A stretch of DNA of 64,000 nt. It comes from Verticillium longisporum. Taxonomy: Eukaryota > Ascomycota > Sordariomycetes > Glomerellales > Plectosphaerellaceae. This document shows positions 60,136 to 64,000 of the stretch, piece by piece; position 1 is the stretch's first letter, and every line of letters begins with the position of its first letter. The stretch is from NCBI GenBank assembly GCA_019188255.1, contig JAETXT010000002.1:5766001-5830000 (forward strand), read 5' to 3'. Under the pieces are notes generated by a model. It had not been told where the DNA came from. It saw nothing but the letters and a program-made list of their open reading frames with translations, and ran no database searches. The position numbers and the translations under genes are program-made.

Positions 60136-62995
60136 ATTATTCTTTTTTTAATATTTAATTTAACTTTTAATTTTAATTATAACTTTATTAGAGCTTATAA
60201 GAGCTTCTAGTACTTAGTTTAGAGCTCCTTTAATTATTATATCTATAAGATTATCCCCTCCTATAATCTAATAAATTTTATTAACTTTATATTCTTTATA
60301 GCTTTACTATAATACTCTAAAGTCTATTATTAAGTATTTCTTTATAATTATACTTAATTAAATAAAATATTAATAAAGCGAGAAGCTATTAATATAAATA
60401 ATTATTTATAAGAGTAATAAATCTAAGTATTTATAGATCTTCTAGAGTATCTATTTAAGGATATATATTATATTAAAACTATTAATTATATTATAGATTT
60501 CATTAATTAAAACTAAATATATAACCTTTTTATATTTAATAAATTATTAATAAATAATATTATTATATATTATAAATATATTCTCTTAATCGTAAAAACG
60601 TTTATTATTAAAAAGGATAATAAATCTAATCTAAGAATTAAAGTCCTTATTATTAATAAAAGAGCTATTAATAAATATATATAATTAAATAATTAATAGA
60701 TTAAGGTATATATAATTTAAGCTATAATCTATATTATCGATCTATTATTATATATATTTATTAAGCTATTTAAAATCGTCCTTCTCTAGGTTCCTAGTTT
60801 AGGAGGTTATAGCGAAATCGAAAGCTACTTTAAGTTAATAAATAAAAGCTATATATATACTATAAGCTCTCTAAGCGATAAATTATTACTCTAAGTCTAG
60901 TATCCCTAGGATTATTTACTCTAATCGATTATTTTAACCTTTCTATAGAATCTTAAGATTATTAATTCCGATTTTAATAATATAGCTATTAAAGACGCCC
61001 TCTAAATTAATATTTAAGATAAAAGTAGGCTTTATTTAGAAGCTAGCTCTTAAGAGCTTTATTTACTCCTTTTCTATAAACGTAAGCTCTTTAAGGTTTA
61101 GGGTATTATTAATCTATATTCTAATTAATCTAAAGCTCTCTCTAGCTTTAATTAATAGGAGATATAGATTATAGCTTATTAAAACTATTATTAAGCGTTC
61201 TCTATAATATTATTAATAAATTATAAATTAATAGAGGCTTAACTTTATAATTCTATAAAATAGCTTAATAATATAGAAAATAATATTATTAAGGTATCTA
61301 TAGTATAGCTCTTTAGGGATATATAGTAGAATATTATATAATAGATTTATAGCGCTCTAAATATAAACTTAATTAATATCTTAGAATATTAGCTATTAGC
61401 TATATTCCTATAATATTAATATAATTATTAGGATTAATTATTAATTATATTATATAATCGTAAATAATTATATTAATAGGGTCGTCTTCTCTTAATTGCT
61501 ATACCCCTTAAATATTAATCTTAACTTCTTATATAGGGCTTTAGGGAATCTTTTTACTTCTCTTATAAGATAATATCTAAAGATCTTAATATTTGGGAAT
61601 TATAGATTTATTAATTAATATAATTACTTTTATTATTAAAAGTAAATCGATCTCCTCTTAATTAGACTATTTAAATAGCTTCTTAAGGGTTATTATTCTA
61701 CTTTTATTATATAATTTAATAGCTAAATTATAATTTTATTATTCCTTCTTTATAATAAATTAATATTTAATCTATAAACCCTTAACCGTATTATTCTTAC
61801 GATCTATAGAAATTACTTATAATAGATTCTAGTTATATATTATTATTAACTTCTTAGGTCTTCTATATTAATATAGCTAAATTAGCTCTAAATACTTAAA
61901 TAATTCTAGGGCCTATAATATAAATACTTCTAGAGTTTAGATTATAATTATCTCCTTAATCTCTTAATTTAGCGATCTATTATATAGCTTAATATATATT
62001 CCTCTAAACTCTATTAAGCTATTAATTATATTAATTATAATTATTATATTAATAATCGATATAACTTTATAAAGTCTAATCTATTTCTCTTATTCTTAGA
62101 ATATAAGAATACTACTTCCTAGCTTTAGCGATCTTAATAATAATTATTTTATATTTAGCTTATTATATATATTTAATATATTATTAACCTTCCGCTTAGC
62201 GATTATTTATTATAATTCTATTATTACTTTATTAATAGCTTTAATATATTATATTTAAGTTATTATAAATATTAAATTAATACTTATCCTAGGTATAGCC
62301 CTAAATATAAATAGTATTAATACTAGACTATTAAGCCTAGTAATATCGTTTACTACCTTAATTACTCCTTAGAATAGCGATTCTAAGCTTATATTATAAG
62401 ATTTAGCCTTTAAGATCTTATATACTCTATATATTAGCTTATAATAGCTCTTAACCTTATTTATTAATTAATAGGCCTCTATAAAGATCTAATAATAGGT
62501 TATACTTAAGAGGCGTACTTTTACCCTAAATTCTATAGAAGCGAAGTAATTTTAACGTTAATATTTACGATATCTAGAGGGCTTAGGTATATATTTAATT
62601 AATACCTCTTAAGTACTTCCTATATTATATAAGCTATAAAATTAAATATAAAAGTTATAGATTAGAATCTAATATTTATATTAATTATATAAAAAATAAG
62701 CTTTCTATTTAAATATATAATATTAATTAAAATCTTATAATTAAAGTTAATATTTAATTTTAAAGCGAGTTTAAAGTATTATAGAGATTTCCTTTTAATT
62801 TAATAATAATAGTGAAAGTAATTTATTAGCTTTAAAGCGTTCTAGTCTATATTATAATCTATTCTCGAGAATAAATTCTATAATTTCTTAATTAATAAAT
62901 AGCTAAAATATTTATAAACTTAATAGAGCTCTATTTCTATTAGAAATACTACTCTATTACTCTCTATTCTTATTATATATATAATCCTTAATTTA
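60130..62995 (-). pseudogene. Retrotransposon pol relic (INT-RT-RNase H), copy C
   Basis: This copy reads best. RNase H starts near 60,670 (SSFINNKDFNS.IRFIIL) and runs to the GDNP-type end near 60,230. The RT start lies near 61,590-61,350 (IFRYYLIREVKRFPKALYKK). The integrase end lies near 62,850-62,000. All are on the minus strand with stops at former CAA/CAG/TGG codons. Confidence 0.85.
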
Positions 62996-64000
62996 GTATA
63001 GGTTTTTATATCTAAGAAGAACTAAGAATAGCTCTATTTATAGAATATAGGTATATACTCTTAGAGCTCCTTAATATATTTTATTAGTTTATTATATATA
63101 TATTATCTAAATAGACTTTAAAATTATCTATATCCTTAATATAAAATAAGAATAGGGTATTTATTAAGATAATATAGAACGTAATTCTCTTAATTAATAT
63201 TAGAATAATAATCTCTTCTATAGTAGATATTATATTTCTTACTCTAAATCTTATTCTAGCCCTTATTCCTTATTTATTAATTATTAAGCTTAGAACTAAG
63301 GCTATTAAGGCCCTAGTTTATAAAGCTCTTATTATAGAAACTAATACTATATTTATATTAAGGATAATATTATATTATATAGAAATACTATTAATCTAAT
63401 ATTAGCTAAATATCTACTCTATTAGAGCTATCCTTTTAACTTCTTAATCGCTCCCTCTAATCCTATATTAGAACGACTTATTTATTAAGAAGTATACTAT
63501 ATATATATTTATTAATTCGCTTTCGGGATTAAATTTATAAAAGTCCTCTATTCTTAGCCCTTCTAAATCTTTAGAATCTAAGCTCTTAATAAGCTCTATA
63601 GCTATTAAGAATTAATAATACCCTTTCTATTAATCCTTATATACTTCTTATATATATTTCTATTACTCCTTTAAATATTATTATTCTTTAAAAGAGTACT
63701 TTATCGATCTATAATCTAATTTAGAATATATCTAATATTTACGAATCCTAGAGGTTTATCGATTATTAATTCTATTAAATAATTACTCTTTATAATCTCC
63801 TTTTCCGCTAATTTAATAATAGCTATTTCTATTCCTATAATACCTATTAATAGAAGTACTTAAATATTCTAATATTCTCTTTTATTTTTAATATACTCTT
63901 AAGCTAAATAGATAATATATTAAAAGATTACTCTAGCTTTATTAATATAATCTTTAACTCTAGGACGCCTTAAATTACCTTTAGAATATTTATATAGAGA

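Larger units (their letters stand above)
35576..64000. repeat. AT-rich, RIP-degraded repeat block
   Basis: By eye roughly a fifth to a quarter G+C. CA and TG are almost absent, TA is in great excess and CG is retained. No CA or TG occurs between 35,581 and 35,940, whereas the 60 bases before contain about ten. This is the expected product of RIP, which converts CpA to TpA on both strands of duplicated DNA. Repeated segments are shared at about 36, 47 and 58 kb. The only GC-normal islands are the two pogo-type elements listed separately. The block continues past the right edge of the window. Confidence 0.97.
58309..64000 (-). mobile_element. Retrotransposon copy C, runs off the window
   Basis: Third direct copy, starting TATTAAGAGGGC and collinear with copy B without either copy-A insertion. 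It shows no pogo-type insertion within the window. The gag-like part is still running at 64,000. Confidence 0.9.

Noticed and set aside
35576..64000. Centromere, mitochondrial insertion or CRISPR-like array as the cause of AT-richness and repeats
   Set aside because: The repeats are kilobase-scale retrotransposon copies with retained CG and loss of CA/TG, which RIP explains; no mitochondrial genes and no short regularly spaced repeats are seen. A centromeric location cannot be tested from sequence alone.

Overview
The window looks like nuclear DNA of a filamentous ascomycete (Pezizomycotina, probably Sordariomycetes; no search was run). The genes have short introns of about 50-90 bp with GT..AG ends. 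The families (RTA1-like, Zn2Cys6 regulator, NPP1/NLP, Asp f 2-like, copper LPMO-like, HsbA, DUF2985) are typical of such fungi. The right part shows saturating C-to-T decay at CpA, the signature of repeat-induced point mutation (RIP).

Positions 1-35,575 have ordinary base composition and are gene-sparse. They hold an RTA1-like membrane protein diverging from a decaying Zn2Cys6 regulator, a tRNA-Lys(CTT), and four secreted-protein genes between 7.2 and 17.9 kb: a type-II-like NPP1/NLP protein, an Asp f 2/PRA1-like protein, an AA16-type LPMO-like protein and an HsbA-like wall protein. A DUF2985 membrane protein, a glycosyltransferase-like type II membrane protein, a four-exon J-domain protein and a 565-residue fungal protein of unknown function follow. 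Two broken GMC oxidoreductase genes lie among them. The last 6 kb before the right-hand block has no credible gene.

At about 35,576 the composition switches abruptly. From 35,581 to 35,940 there is no CA or TG dinucleotide at all, while CG remains. This AT-rich block runs to the end and is built of nested transposons. Three direct copies (A 35,904-42,793; B 46,966-53,846; C 58,309 to the end) of one RIP-ruined LTR retrotransposon carry integrase, reverse transcriptase and RNase H on the minus strand. Each copy also carries a second, unidentified frame of about 280 codons on the opposite strand beyond the end of pol. A different Ty1/copia remnant lies between B and C, with LTR-like insertions and an inverted LTR fragment elsewhere in the block.

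Set into this decayed DNA are two almost identical, GC-normal pogo/Fot1-type DNA transposons (1,859 and 1,860 bp) in opposite orientation. Each has about 46-bp terminal inverted repeats and flanking TA. Both carry the same one-base frame break in an A6 run, so neither has an intact transposase frame as read. They show no RIP, so they arrived after it, or where it no longer acts. The layout resembles a two-compartment genome, with secreted-protein genes near an AT-rich repeat block. All coordinates and splice sites were read by eye.
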